Origin: Labedella populi
GTDB taxonomy: Bacteria > Actinomycetota > Actinomycetes > Actinomycetales > Microbacteriaceae
Assembly: GCF_004078655.1 (NCBI RefSeq)
Contig: NZ_RZNC01000003.1
Span: 62,001 to 126,000, forward strand
Direction: 5' to 3'
DNA length: 64,000 nt
A model generated the notes under the pieces. That model made no database searches. It saw nothing but the letters and a program-made list of their open reading frames with translations, and was not told the DNA's origin. The translations under genes and the position numbers were made by a program. Position 1 is the first letter of the stretch. Each line of letters starts with the position of its first letter. Below are positions 1 through 9,011 of the stretch, one piece after another.

Positions 1-1249
1 CGCCGTCGCGGAATCCGGTGGCCAGTCGGCTCTCCTCGCGCCGACCGAGGTCCTCGCGGCTCAGCACCTGCGATCGATCGTCGCGGCCCTCGGGCCGGAC
101 CTGTCGGCGGAACTCGCCCCCGTGCTGCTCACCGGCCAACTCCCGGCACCGGAGCGACGTCGCGCGCTGTTGCGGATCGTGAGCGGTCAGGCGCGCATCG
201 TCGTCGGGACACACGCCCTCCTCTCGACCGGCGTCGAGTTCTACGACCTCGGCCTCGTCGTCGTCGACGAGCAGCACCGTTTCGGCGTCGAGCAGCGTGA
301 GGCGCTGCGGCGGAAGGGCACCGTGCCGCCGCACGTCCTCGTCCTCACGGCGACGCCGATCCCGCGCACCGTCGCCATGACGGTGTTCGGCGACCTCGAC
401 GTGAGCGCGCTGCGTCAGCTCCCGGCCGGCCGACAGCCCATCGAGTCGTTCGTGGTCCCGCTCGCAGAGAAGCCGCTCTGGATCCGCCGCGCCTGGGAAC
501 GATTGTCCGAGGAACTCGCGGCCGGGCGTCAAGCGTTCGTGGTCTGCCCGGCGATCGAGCCGGGCGAGCAGTCGGCCGCCGAGGACGGCGCCGAGGGTGC
601 GCCGCCCGCCGAGTCCGAGGCGCGCGACCGGCCGCCCATCGCGACGGTCGCCGAGGTGCTCGGCGACCTCCGAAGCCACCCGGCCCTCGCCGGTCGCACC
701 ATCGAACCGTTGCACGGCCGGATGTCCTCGGAGGAGAAGGACCGCGTGATGCGGGGCTTCGCCGCGGGCGAAATCGACGTCCTCGTCGCGACGACCGTCA
801 TCGAGGTGGGTGTCGACGTCCCCGGCGCCTCCATGATGGTCGTTCTCGACGCCGACCGGTTCGGTGTCTCGCAATTGCATCAGTTGCGCGGTCGAGTCGG
901 ACGTGGTGGTCTTCCCGGCCTCTGCCTGCTCGTGACTCACGCGCCGGAACAGACCATCGCGCGCGACCGCGTCGAGGCCGTCGCCGCGACCCTCGACGGC
1001 TTCGAGTTGGCTCAGGTCGACCTCGAGTTGCGACGGGAGGGGGACGTGCTCGGGAGCGCCCAGTCCGGTGGTCGTTCGTCGCTCAAGCTCCTCCGGGTCG
1101 TCTCCGATTCCGACGTCATCGAGAGCGCGCGTGAGGCCGCCCTCGGCGTGCTCCGGGACGACCAGCGGCTCGAGCGGCATCCCGCGCTGCGCGCGGCCCT
1201 CGACCGTCGGCTCGACGACGAGACCCGGGCCGCCCTGGCGAAGAACTGA
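1..1249 (+). CDS. recG: ATP-dependent DNA helicase RecG (3' part)
   Basis: RecG is a superfamily 2 helicase that remodels stalled forks and Holliday junctions. The open frame runs in from the left edge (frame of base 2), so the N-terminal wedge domain and Walker A are outside the window. Visible are motif Ia (APTEVLAAQH), the DEQH Walker B box (VVVDEQHRFGVEQ), motif III (TATPIPRT) and motifs V/VI (ATTVIEVGVDVP, QLRGRVGRGG). The C-terminal extension is typical of RecG and not of Mfd. An Ala/Glu-rich insert around bases 560-640 is unusual but in frame. The stop is followed 52 nt later by coaD on the same strand. Confidence 0.97.
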   Translation, partial: AVAESGGQSALLAPTEVLAAQHLRSIVAALGPDLSAELAPVLLTGQLPAPERRRALLRIVSGQARIVVGTHALLSTGVEFYDLGLVVVDEQHRFGVEQREALRRKGTVPPHVLVLTATPIPRTVAMTVFGDLDVSALRQLPAGRQPIESFVVPLAEKPLWIRRAWERLSEELAAGRQAFVVCPAIEPGEQSAAEDGAEGAPPAESEARDRPPIATVAEVLGDLRSHPALAGRTIEPLHGRMSSEEKDRVMRGFAAGEIDVLVATTVIEVGVDVPGASMMVVLDADRFGVSQLHQLRGRVGRGGLPGLCLLVTHAPEQTIARDRVEAVAATLDGFELAQVDLELRREGDVLGSAQSGGRSSLKLLRVVSDSDVIESAREAALGVLRDDQRLERHPALRAALDRRLDDETRAALAKN

Positions 1250-1289
1250 AAGAGTCGTCGCCTCACTCTCGCCGACGCGCCGCGCCGGA

Positions 1290-1295
1290 TAAGCT
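1290..1295 (+). promoter_or_regulatory. -10 hexamer TAAGCT, leaderless coaD promoter
   Basis: A TANNNT hexamer sits exactly 6 nt before the coaD ATG, so transcription would start at or next to the start codon. No clear -35 box is visible. The same arrangement recurs at many genes in this window. Confidence 0.55.
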
Positions 1296-1301
1296 GGCCC
1301 A

Positions 1302-1787
1302 ATGGTTGACAGGATCGCCGTCATTCCCGGGTCCTTCGACCCGGTGACCCTCGGCCACCTCGACGTGATCGAGCGTGCGGCCGGACTCTGGGACGAACTG
1401 CACGTCGTCGTCGTGCACAACCCCGACAAGGAGGCGATGCTCCCGATCGCGCAACGCGTCTCGTTGCTCGAGCAGTCGATCGTCGACGCGGGCTTCCCCG
1501 GGAACATCGTCGTCGCCTCCTGGAGTATGGGGCTGCTCGTCGACTACTGCACGGACGTGGGAGCACAGGTCCTCGTGAAGGGGATCCGCTCGCAAGTGGA
1601 CGTCGCGTACGAGACGCCCATGGCCATCGTCAACCGCAACCTCGCGGGAGTCGAGACGGTCTTCCTGTTGCCGGACCCTGCCCACGGCCACGTGTCGAGT
1701 TCGCTCGTCCGACAGGTCGCGGCGCTCGGCGGAGACGTGTCGCCGTACGTCCCGTCGGCCGTCGCGAAGCGGATCCAGCGGTCATGA
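1302..1787 (+). CDS. coaD: phosphopantetheine adenylyltransferase
   Basis: CoaD transfers AMP from ATP to 4'-phosphopantetheine, the penultimate step of coenzyme A synthesis in the cytosol. The 161-aa length is typical. The N-terminal nucleotidyltransferase signature [15 protein letters not shown] and the C-terminal [20 protein letters not shown] segment, which carries the adenylate-binding SS motif, are both intact. There is no ribosome binding site; a TAAGCT box 6 nt upstream suggests a leaderless message. The ATGA at its 3' end overlaps the start of the MoxR gene, so read-through into the next operon is likely. Confidence 0.97.
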   Translation: MVDRIAVIPGSFDPVTLGHLDVIERAAGLWDELHVVVVHNPDKEAMLPIAQRVSLLEQSIVDAGFPGNIVVASWSMGLLVDYCTDVGAQVLVKGIRSQVDVAYETPMAIVNRNLAGVETVFLLPDPAHGHVSSSLVRQVAALGGDVSPYVPSAVAKRIQRS

Positions 1788-2809
1788 CCGACACGAGCAC
1801 GCACCGGCGAGAACCGAGGACCGACGCACCGCGCGCGCTCACGTTCGACGAGGTGCACGTGCTCGCGAGCCGGATCACCCGCACGATGGAGAGCGTCATC
1901 TCCGGAAAGCCAGACGCCGTCCAGATGGCGCTCACGGTCGTGCTGGCCGGTGGTCACCTCCTCCTCGAGGACGTGCCGGGCGTCGGCAAGACGATGCTCG
2001 CCCGGGCTCTCGGCACGACGGTCGGCAGTCGTGTCAATCGCATCCAGTTCACTCCGGACCTGCTCCCGTCCGACGTCACAGGCGTCTCGGTGTACAACCA
2101 GGTGGAGCGGCGTTTCGAGTTCTCGCCCGGACCGATCTTCGCGAACATCGTCATCGGCGACGAGATCAACCGCGCCTCTCCCAAGACCCAGTCGGCGCTG
2201 CTCGAGAGCATGGAGGAGCGGCAGGTCACGGTCGATGGGACGACATACCCCCTCGCGAAGCCGTTCACCGTCGTCGCGACGCAGAACCCCATCGAGATGG
2301 AGGGGACGTACGCCCTCCCCGAGGCGCAGCGCGACCGCTTCATGGCGCGCATCTCCATGGGGTATCCGTCGGCGGACGCGGAGGTGTCGATGCTGACGCG
2401 GCGCGAGTCGGCGAATCCGCTCGACACGATCACGGCCGTCGTGACGAACGACGAACTCGTCGCGATGATCGACGCGGTGGGATCGGTTTACGTCTCGCCG
2501 GCGGTCACGCACTACGCGGTCGAGATCGCGCGCGCCACGCGCTCCCATCCCGATCTCCGCCTCGGCGCGAGTCCGCGTTCGACCCTGCAACTCGTGCGCG
2601 CCGCTCGTGCCCTCGCCGTCATCGACGGCTACGAGTTCGTGCTCCCGGACCACGTCGATCGGCTCGTGCGACCGGTGTTCGGTCACCGGCTCGTGGCCAC
2701 GAGCCGTGCCCTCGGACACTCCGGGGACTCGGAGGCGCTGATCTCCGACCTGCTCGACGACGTCGTGTCGGCGACGCCCGTTCCCGCGATCGCTCCGGCA
2801 CGGCACTGA
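1784..2809 (+). CDS. MoxR-family AAA+ ATPase
   Basis: MoxR ATPases act as chaperones that mature or activate partner proteins, usually ones with VWA or DUF58 domains encoded next door. This 341-aa protein has Walker A ([12 protein letters not shown], around residue 65), Walker B with the family-specific [18 protein letters not shown], and sensor 1 ([20 protein letters not shown]). The C-terminal lid domain follows. Its start overlaps the coaD stop in an ATGA. It is followed after 2 nt by the DUF58 gene and then the transglutaminase gene, the usual three-gene module in actinobacteria. The substrate cannot be told from sequence. Confidence 0.93.
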   Translation: MTDTSTHRREPRTDAPRALTFDEVHVLASRITRTMESVISGKPDAVQMALTVVLAGGHLLLEDVPGVGKTMLARALGTTVGSRVNRIQFTPDLLPSDVTGVSVYNQVERRFEFSPGPIFANIVIGDEINRASPKTQSALLESMEERQVTVDGTTYPLAKPFTVVATQNPIEMEGTYALPEAQRDRFMARISMGYPSADAEVSMLTRRESANPLDTITAVVTNDELVAMIDAVGSVYVSPAVTHYAVEIARATRSHPDLRLGASPRSTLQLVRAARALAVIDGYEFVLPDHVDRLVRPVFGHRLVATSRALGHSGDSEALISDLLDDVVSATPVPAIAPARH

Positions 2810-2811
2810 CC

Positions 2812-4089
2812 ATGCTCGGCCGATCCGTCGTGACACCATCGCGGTCGTGGCGGCTCACTCCGAGGGGATGGGCGATCGTCGTCGTGGCCTTGCTCGTCTT
2901 TGCAGCGGCCGTGGTGTCCGACCGGCGCGAGGGCTTCGTGGTGGCCGTCTTCCTCGTGACCCTCCTCGCCGTCGCCGGCGTGTTCGTCGGATTGCGTCGA
3001 CCTCGCCTCGTGGTCTCCCGGCGGCTGCCGTCCGACTTGCTCGCCGTCGGTGAAGACGTCGACGTCGTGCTCACGGTCGGGACGGACTCGTGGGAACCGT
3101 CCATCTCGCGCTGGCGCGATGTCGTCCCGGAGTCCTTCGGAGCGACACCGACCGGTCCGAACTCGGATCCGGCTCGGGCGAGCGACGCCGGTGTCGTCCG
3201 CTCCGTCTACTCCGTGCGTCCCCGGCGGCGGGGGGAGTTCGTGCTCGGTCCGCTCGTCGTCACGCAGGCCGACCCGTTCGGACTCGTCGAGGCCGACCGG
3301 TCGTCCGACGGACGCAACGCCGTCATGGTGACGCCCCGGGTGTCTCCGCTCGTGCGCTCGGACCTCGTCCGGGCGAGCGGCGAGGGCACTCGTCACGAAC
3401 ACCGGATGTCGAGTCACCCGCGCATCGACGAACTCATCGCCCGCGAGTACCGTTCGGGCGACCCGATGCGCCGCATTCACTGGCGCGCCACGGCGCGTCG
3501 CGGCGAGCTCATGGTCCGTCAGGAGGAGCAAGAGGTGGATCCGGCCGTCGTGCTCCTGCTCGACACCGGGGCGTCGCTCGACGGGTCCCCGGCACCGACC
3601 CCAACGGTCTTCGAGCAGATGGTGGATCTGGCGGCGTCCATCTCGGCGCACGTCCTCGACGACGGCTTCCGCCTCACGCTCGTCGAATCGACACCGAGAG
3701 AAGCGGCCGCCGCCGAACGATTCGAACCGGCGCACGCGGCCGACGTCCTCCGTCGCCTCGCCCTCGTCTCTCCGACCGGGCCGGCGGACGACGATCCCGG
3801 GATCGCCGCGGTGAGCCGGGACGTGCTCGATCGGGCCGGCGGAGCGGTACCGTTCGTCGTCCTGCTCGCCGACGCAGGCATCGCGACGGTGCGTCGGCTC
3901 GTCCCTCTCGCGCGGCTCGCAGACCCCGCGATCGCCTTCGTGCCGCCGGGAACCGCGTCGGTCGACGGGGCCGAACTCTTGCGCTCGGCGGGGTGGATCG
4001 TCGGAGTCGTCGACCCGGAGCGACCCGTGGAGGAGATCTGGAACGACACGATGCTCGTCGATCGGGGCCGGCCGGAGGGGGTGATCTGA
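2812..4089 (+). CDS. DUF58 domain membrane protein
   Basis: This is the second gene of the moxR module. Two hydrophobic helices (about residues 19-36 and 41-60) anchor it in the membrane. The diagnostic DUF58 block EYRSGDPMRRIHWRATARR lies at about residues 211-229, followed by a VWA-like region (PAVVLLLDTGASLDG) that keeps a partial MIDAS-like DTGAS. The family is the common partner of MoxR ATPases; its biochemical role is not established. The start is 2 nt after the moxR stop, and its own stop abuts the next ATG, so the three genes are translationally coupled. Confidence 0.9.
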   Translation: MLGRSVVTPSRSWRLTPRGWAIVVVALLVFAAAVVSDRREGFVVAVFLVTLLAVAGVFVGLRRPRLVVSRRLPSDLLAVGEDVDVVLTVGTDSWEPSISRWRDVVPESFGATPTGPNSDPARASDAGVVRSVYSVRPRRRGEFVLGPLVVTQADPFGLVEADRSSDGRNAVMVTPRVSPLVRSDLVRASGEGTRHEHRMSSHPRIDELIAREYRSGDPMRRIHWRATARRGELMVRQEEQEVDPAVVLLLDTGASLDGSPAPTPTVFEQMVDLAASISAHVLDDGFRLTLVESTPREAAAAERFEPAHAADVLRRLALVSPTGPADDDPGIAAVSRDVLDRAGGAVPFVVLLADAGIATVRRLVPLARLADPAIAFVPPGTASVDGAELLRSAGWIVGVVDPERPVEEIWNDTMLVDRGRPEGVI

Positions 4090-6372
4090 ATGGACGAGGC
4101 CACCGGTGGGTGGAACCGTGCGGATAAGGGCGACGAGCCCGCCCGTGGCGGTCGTTGGTCGACGTCGCTCGCCCTCTCGATCCTGCTGCTGGCCTCCCTG
4201 ATCCCGCTCGCGGCGGTCGTCGAGGGATCCGGCTGGTGGATCACGGCGGGCGTCGCCATCGCGAGCGTGCTCGTCCCGGCCGGAGTCGTTCGTTCACTCG
4301 GCGGCGCCCCATGGCTGGGATCGGTCGTCGGGGCGGTGACGTGGGTACTCGTCCTCGTCGTGCTGTTCGTACCGGATTCCGCGATCCTCGGCATCGTGCC
4401 GACGGTCGACACCGTCGCCGCCGTCCAGGAACTGGCGATCGCCGCCGGGCAGTCGATCTACGTGCAGAGCGTGCCCGTCGACCCGGTCACGCCACTGCTG
4501 TTCCTTCTGGCCGTCGGGACCGGAGCCGTCGCCGTCCTCGCAGACGTCCTCGCGGTCTCGTTGCGGTCTCCGGCGTTCACCGGCCTCTTCGCCCTCGGGA
4601 TGCTGGTTCCGCCCTCGATCTTCACGGGTTCCCTCGACATGGTGGCCTACCTGGCCACGGCGGTCGCCTTCCTGTTCGTCTTGCGGTCGGACCGACCGGC
4701 GGCCTCGTCGCGTTCCGCGCGTTCCTCGTCACGAGTGGGTGCACTCGCGGTCGGGGCTGCCGCCGTGGCGGTCACGATCGTGGTCGGAACGCTTGTCCCC
4801 GGTTTCTCCACCCGCAGCGTCGTGCAGCCGGACGGCCGATCGTCCTTCGGTTCCGGGGTCAGCGCTCTCGCCGACCTCGGACGGGATCTGCTCCGCCCGG
4901 GCAACACGCCGCACTTCGCCTACCGGACGACCTCCACGTCGCGCCAGTACCTCCGGTTGCTGACGCTCGACCGTTTCGAGGGCGCCCAGTGGTCCGCGAG
5001 CGGTGAGCACCCGACGGTCGCACAGACGGACGGCGAGAGGCTCGCCGTCCCGGGGCTCACGAGCGGGGTGGCGATCGAGGAGGCGACGGTCGACGTCGAG
5101 ATCACCGGGCTCGTCGGGGACCTCCTCCCGGTCCCGTTCCCCTCCGTCGCGGTCGCCGGCCTCCGCGGCGAGTGGGAATGGGACACCGACGGGCTCACCG
5201 TGTCGAGCGGTTCGTCGTCGGTGGAGGGGCAGGAGTACTCCGTCACCGCCTTGGTCATCGAGCCGACCGCCGATCTGCTGCGTGCCGCGCCCGACGACGT
5301 CCCGGACGCGGTGGCGCCTTTCCTCGACCTCCCGGACGACGTCCCCGAAACGGTCAGCCGTGTCTTCGACGAGGTGACGGCCGGGTCCGCTACGAGGTAC
5401 GACGCCGCGTACGCCATTCAGGAGTACCTCAGGACGGAGTTCGCCTACTCCGTCTCGACGCCCATCGATGACGGTTACAACGGGGACGGGTTCGAGGCGA
5501 TCGCCCAGTTCCTCGAGGCCCGGAGCGGTTACTGCGTCCACTTCGCGTCGGCGATGGCGATCCTCTCCCGAATGGCGGGCATCCCCGCCCGCGTGTCCCT
5601 CGGCTACCTGCCCGGCGACCGGGTCGGCTCCGACGACGGCTTCGTCGCCTACCGCGTGGGGAGCAACGACCTGCACTCCTGGCCTGAACTGTACTTCGCG
5701 GGAGTGGGTTGGGTGCCCTTCGAGCCGACCCCCGGACGCGGCTCGGTCCCCGCGTACGCCATCGATGCCTCGAACGACTCGGGCACCGACGAGGTGCCCG
5801 AGTCGACCGTGAGCCGCGCGCCGAGCGCCACGCCCACACCGACGGCCTCGGACGAGTCCGCGGTCGAGGCCGGGGCCGTCGCGCGCGACGAGCCCTCAGG
5901 CCTCCAGACCGGGGGAGTGGCACTCGTGCTCCTCCTCGTGGTGGTCGGGGTCCTCCTGTCGCCGGCGGCCGTGCGGTCGCTGCGCCGTCGGCGGCGCTGG
6001 AGGGCGCCCCGTGGGGCGACCGCTCGTGACGCGTGGGACGAGATCGTTGACTCGGCGACGGATCTCGGCTTCGAGGTGAGGGAGGGCGACACGGAGCGGG
6101 ACCTCGCGAGCCGGCTCCGCAGGCTCTCTCTGCTCGACCCGTCGTCCGCCGACGCTCTCGACCGTGTGCTCGCGGCACGCGAAAGGGAGCGCTACGCGCA
6201 TGATCTCGGTCCCACTGCGGACGCCCGCCGGCTGCGGCAGGACGTCGACCGAGTGGTCGAGGCCCTGGCGGCGTCGGTGCCCGTCGTCAGCCGGATCCGC
6301 GCGGCGCTCGCACCGGCGTCCGTCCTCACTCGCCGCAGTGCGGCGGACGTTCGCCCTGCGCGCACCGGCTGA
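4090..6372 (+). CDS. transglutaminase-like membrane protein (DUF3488/TGase core)
   Basis: This 760-aa protein closes the moxR module. The first about 230 residues contain several transmembrane helices. An extracytoplasmic region then carries the transglutaminase-like cysteine protease fold: SGYCVHFASAMAILSRMAGI with Cys482, DLHSWPELYF with His529, and WVPFEPTPG as the third motif. A Ser/Thr/Pro-rich linker follows, then a last transmembrane helix (about residues 608-628) and a cytoplasmic C-terminal domain of the DUF4129 type. The topology puts the catalytic core outside the cell, so a cell-wall or surface-protein substrate is plausible but unproven. The ATG follows the DUF58 stop directly. 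Confidence 0.9.
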   Translation: MDEATGGWNRADKGDEPARGGRWSTSLALSILLLASLIPLAAVVEGSGWWITAGVAIASVLVPAGVVRSLGGAPWLGSVVGAVTWVLVLVVLFVPDSAILGIVPTVDTVAAVQELAIAAGQSIYVQSVPVDPVTPLLFLLAVGTGAVAVLADVLAVSLRSPAFTGLFALGMLVPPSIFTGSLDMVAYLATAVAFLFVLRSDRPAASSRSARSSSRVGALAVGAAAVAVTIVVGTLVPGFSTRSVVQPDGRSSFGSGVSALADLGRDLLRPGNTPHFAYRTTSTSRQYLRLLTLDRFEGAQWSASGEHPTVAQTDGERLAVPGLTSGVAIEEATVDVEITGLVGDLLPVPFPSVAVAGLRGEWEWDTDGLTVSSGSSSVEGQEYSVTALVIEPTADLLRAAPDDVPDAVAPFLDLPDDVPETVSRVFDEVTAGSATRYDAAYAIQEYLRTEFAYSVSTPIDDGYNGDGFEAIAQFLEARSGYCVHFASAMAILSRMAGIPARVSLGYLPGDRVGSDDGFVAYRVGSNDLHSWPELYFAGVGWVPFEPTPGRGSVPAYAIDASNDSGTDEVPESTVSRAPSATPTPTASDESAVEAGAVARDEPSGLQTGGVALVLLLVVVGVLLSPAAVRSLRRRRRWRAPRGATARDAWDEIVDSATDLGFEVREGDTERDLASRLRRLSLLDPSSADALDRVLAARERERYAHDLGPTADARRLRQDVDRVVEALAASVPVVSRIRAALAPASVLTRRSAADVRPARTG

Positions 6373-6397
6373 CGGACCCCGTTCGGACGGCCGGCGG

Positions 6398-6403
6398 TAG
6401 AAT
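6398..6403 (+). promoter_or_regulatory. -10 hexamer TAGAAT, leaderless yceD promoter
   Basis: TAGAAT ends 6 nt before the GTG start of the DUF177 gene. The spacing places the transcription start at the start codon. No SD is present, consistent with a leaderless message. Confidence 0.6.
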
Positions 6404-6409
6404 CAGTGG

Positions 6410-6970
6410 GTGACTGGACTGCAGAAGACCCCGTACACCATCGGGGTCAGAGACCTCATCAACCGCCCGGGAGAGATGCGCGAGCACTCCTACGACTTCG
6501 ACGTCCCCGCGCGACTCGGCGAGGGACTCGTCGCGGTGAGAGAGGGCGTCCCGATGCACGCCGAGATCCGTCTCGAGTCCGTGCACGAGGGGATCCTCGT
6601 GACGGCCGAAGTGGACACGACGGCCGACGGGGAGTGTGGACGCTGCCTCCGCGAGATCTCCCAGCCTGTCGAAGTCGAGATTCAGGAGCTTTTCGCGTAC
6701 GCTGGTTCGGAAGCGTCTGAGTACGAGGTTCTCTACGATCATGTCGATCTTGAATCTCTCGTCAGAGATGCAGTGGTGTTGTCACTGCCGTTTCAGCCGG
6801 TGTGCACTCCGGATTGCCCTGGTCTCGACCCCGAGACCGGCGAGCGCCTGGAGAGACGACCGGAACCGGAATCCCGTGAAGCATCCGATCCTCGATGGGC
6901 TGCGCTCGCGGGTTTCGCCCCCAGACCAGGCTCCGGAACATCGGATGCTGCAGACAAAGAAGAAGGTTGA
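6410..6970 (+). CDS. YceD/DUF177 family protein
   Basis: YceD homologues (DUF177) are encoded next to rpmF across bacteria and are implicated in 23S rRNA accumulation and large-subunit biogenesis. The family signature is seen as GECGRCLREI, followed by CTPDCPGLDPETGER; the four cysteines resemble a metal site. GTG was chosen as start because a TAGAAT box lies 6 nt upstream and the homology (PYTIGVRDLINRPGEM) begins at once. The C-terminal ends in the plausible family tail DPRWAALAGF. rpmF follows after 3 nt, so the two are one transcription unit. Confidence 0.9.
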   Translation: MTGLQKTPYTIGVRDLINRPGEMREHSYDFDVPARLGEGLVAVREGVPMHAEIRLESVHEGILVTAEVDTTADGECGRCLREISQPVEVEIQELFAYAGSEASEYEVLYDHVDLESLVRDAVVLSLPFQPVCTPDCPGLDPETGERLERRPEPESREASDPRWAALAGFAPRPGSGTSDAADKEEG

Positions 6971-6973
6971 ATC

Positions 6974-7177
6974 ATGGCTGTTCCCAAGCGGAAGCAATCC
7001 CGAGCGAACACGCACGCCCGTCGGTCGCAGTGGAAGGCCGAGGTCCCCACGCTCGTGAAGACGGTCGAGAACGGCAAGGTCACCTACAGCCTCCCGCACC
7101 GCGCAAAGGTCGTCGAGGACTCCGCCGGCACCCCGCTCTTCCTCGAGTACAAGGGCCGCAAGGTCGCCGACGTCTGA
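6974..7177 (+). CDS. rpmF: 50S ribosomal protein L32
   Basis: L32 is a small large-subunit protein. The 67-aa product begins [20 protein letters not shown], the diagnostic L32 N-terminus. The zinc-binding cysteines found in some L32 proteins are absent, so this is the zinc-independent (C-) form. It is preceded by an A/G-rich SD region (AAGAAGGTTGA) inside the end of yceD. A perfect hairpin 33 nt downstream, inside the start of rnc, may terminate its transcript. Confidence 0.97.
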   Translation: MAVPKRKQSRANTHARRSQWKAEVPTLVKTVENGKVTYSLPHRAKVVEDSAGTPLFLEYKGRKVADV

Positions 7178-7208
7178 TTCCGGCCTCCAGCCGATCAGTT
7201 CTTCCGTC

Positions 7209-7901
7209 ATGAGCCACGATGAGCGCGCTTCGCTCATCGTGGCTCTTGGCGTGCCCGTAAGCCCGGACCTCCTCGAACTCGCGCTCACCCATCGCTCGTA
7301 CGCCTATGAACACGGCGGCGTCCCCCACAACGAGAGGCTCGAGTTCCTCGGCGACTCGGTCCTCGGCCTCGCCGTCACCGAGAAGCTGTACCGCGAGAAC
7401 CCCGACCTTCCGGAGGGGTCGTTGGCGAAGATGCGCGCGAGCGTCGTGTCGACCGTCGCCCTGGCCGTCGTTGCGCGGGGGATCGATCTCGGTCGCTACC
7501 TCCGGTTGGGTCGGGGTGAGGAACTCACGGGCGGACGCGACAAGTCGTCGATCCTCGCGGACACGATGGAGGCGATCTTCGGAGCGGTCTTCCTCGACTC
7601 CGGCCCGGAGGTCGCGAAAGCCCTCGTGCTGCGACTGCTCACGCCGCTCATCGGCGAGATCGACCGCTTCGGAGCCACAATGGACCCGAAGACGAGCCTC
7701 CAGGAAGCCGCGGCGGCGATCGGCGGTCCGGCGCCCAGCTACACGATCACGAGTTCAGGCCCCGACCATGCGCGGACGTTCGTCGCTCGTGTGTCCGTCG
7801 GCGACATCGTCACGGCGGAGGGGACGGGGACGAGCAAGAAGCACGCGGAGATGGCCGCGGCCCTCGCGGCGTGGACAGAACTCGATGCCCGAGCTCCCTG
7901 A
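7209..7901 (+). CDS. rnc: ribonuclease III
   Basis: RNase III cleaves double-stranded RNA in rRNA and mRNA processing. This 230-aa protein has the catalytic signature [14 protein letters not shown], the second acidic motif [13 protein letters not shown], and a C-terminal dsRNA-binding domain ([12 protein letters not shown] to [13 protein letters not shown]). ATG 7209 aligns with the usual N-terminus (family members have a few residues before LGVP.DPELL), but no SD precedes it and a perfect 15-bp inverted repeat covers codons 1-13. A GTG at 7239 or 7251 is an alternative start. mutM overlaps its 3' end by 17 nt. Confidence 0.95.
   Translation: MSHDERASLIVALGVPVSPDLLELALTHRSYAYEHGGVPHNERLEFLGDSVLGLAVTEKLYRENPDLPEGSLAKMRASVVSTVALAVVARGIDLGRYLRLGRGEELTGGRDKSSILADTMEAIFGAVFLDSGPEVAKALVLRLLTPLIGEIDRFGATMDPKTSLQEAAAAIGGPAPSYTITSSGPDHARTFVARVSVGDIVTAEGTGTSKKHAEMAAALAAWTELDARAP
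7211..7245 (+). terminator. perfect 15-bp hairpin at the start of rnc (attenuator or rpmF terminator)
   Basis: The arms 7211-7225 and 7231-7245 are exact reverse complements, with a 5-nt loop CGCTT at 7226-7230. The hairpin lies inside the first codons of rnc and is followed by TTGG. Its geometry (15-bp stem, 5-nt loop, no long T run) matches the hairpin after tsf. It may terminate rpmF transcription, block rnc initiation, or be a processing site for RNase III itself. Confidence 0.6.
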
Positions 7902-8775
7902 GGTCGAGGTCGTCAGGGCCGGCCTCGCCCCGGCCGTGACGAGGGCGACCGTGACGGGCGTGGACGTCCTCGACAGGCGATCGCTCCGGCGGCACGTGGG
8001 CGCGCCCTTCGAGGGGGACCTCACCGGTCGGACCATCGAGTCCGCGGTGCGCCGCGGAAAGTTCCTCTGGTTCCCGCTCGACGACGGTCGTTCTCTCGTC
8101 GCCCACCTCGGGATGAGCGGGCAGATGCTGCTACGGCGCCCGGGGGACACCGACCGATTCACGCGAGTCGCGCTCGGCATCGAGCACCCCGTTCACGGCG
8201 AACTGCTCGTCAACTTCGCGGACCAGCGCATCTTCGGAGGGCTCGCGATCGATCCGCTCGTCCCGACGGTCGATGGTCGCCCGGGCGGCCACGCGGGCGA
8301 CGCGACGGCCGATCCGGTCGTGCCGGAACGTGTCGCCCATATCGCCCGGGATGCGCTCGATCCGCACTTCGACGACCACGCGTTCGACCGGCGGGTCCGG
8401 AACAGCCGGAGCGGGATCAAACGCATCCTGCTCGACCAGTCGGCGATTTCGGGCATCGGGAACATCTACGCCGACGAGTCGCTCTGGGCCGCGATGATCG
8501 CGCCGGAACAGCCGGGGGTGACGCTCTCGAGCGCACAGGTGGAGCTGCTCCTCGACGAGGTCCGAGCGGTGCTGCGACGCGCCCTCGCCGAGGGCGGAAC
8601 GAGCTTCGACGCCCAATACGTCAACGTCAACGGTCAGGCCGGGTACTTCGCGCACAGCCTCAACGCCTACGGGCGGCACGGGAAGCCGTGCACGCGTTGC
8701 GGTTCCCCGATCGTGCGAGTCGCCTTCGCCAACAGATCCTCCCACTACTGCCCCGTCTGCCAGCCGCTCCGCTGA
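7885..8775 (+). CDS. mutM: formamidopyrimidine-DNA glycosylase
   Basis: MutM/Fpg removes oxidised purines such as 8-oxoguanine and nicks the abasic site. The 296-aa protein starts [10 protein letters not shown], giving the catalytic Pro and Glu right after the cleaved Met. It has the conserved LGMSGQM segment, the helix-two-turn-helix ([17 protein letters not shown]) and the C-terminal zinc finger [21 protein letters not shown] with PVCQ. The ATG at 7885 overlaps the end of rnc by 17 nt; the frame is open further upstream but only this Met gives the PELPE N-terminus that the mechanism requires. Confidence 0.97.
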   Translation: MPELPEVEVVRAGLAPAVTRATVTGVDVLDRRSLRRHVGAPFEGDLTGRTIESAVRRGKFLWFPLDDGRSLVAHLGMSGQMLLRRPGDTDRFTRVALGIEHPVHGELLVNFADQRIFGGLAIDPLVPTVDGRPGGHAGDATADPVVPERVAHIARDALDPHFDDHAFDRRVRNSRSGIKRILLDQSAISGIGNIYADESLWAAMIAPEQPGVTLSSAQVELLLDEVRAVLRRALAEGGTSFDAQYVNVNGQAGYFAHSLNAYGRHGKPCTRCGSPIVRVAFANRSSHYCPVCQPLR

Positions 8776-9011
8776 TGCGCTCGGGCGAGCGGTGCCGGCT
8801 GATCGAGGCACGACGCGGTCCGTGGTCCTGTCGTCCTTCCGCCGCCCGACGGCCCCCGGACAGCCCGCCAGGATGCGACGGCGCTGGCGTCCCGTCGAGA
8901 GGCAGCCGCGAACCCCGCTGCTCGACCGCGTGGGAGGAGGGCGGCAGCGCGGCCGTCCGCTACCGTAGAGCCCAACGATCGCCCGACCCGATCGGCCGAA
9001 AGGACCCGTCC

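Noticed and set aside
8776-9011. Upstream extension of smc or a small gene before it
   Set aside because: The frame is open back into mutM, but the translation is Arg/Ser/Pro-rich without homology; SMC homology begins at GTG 9012.
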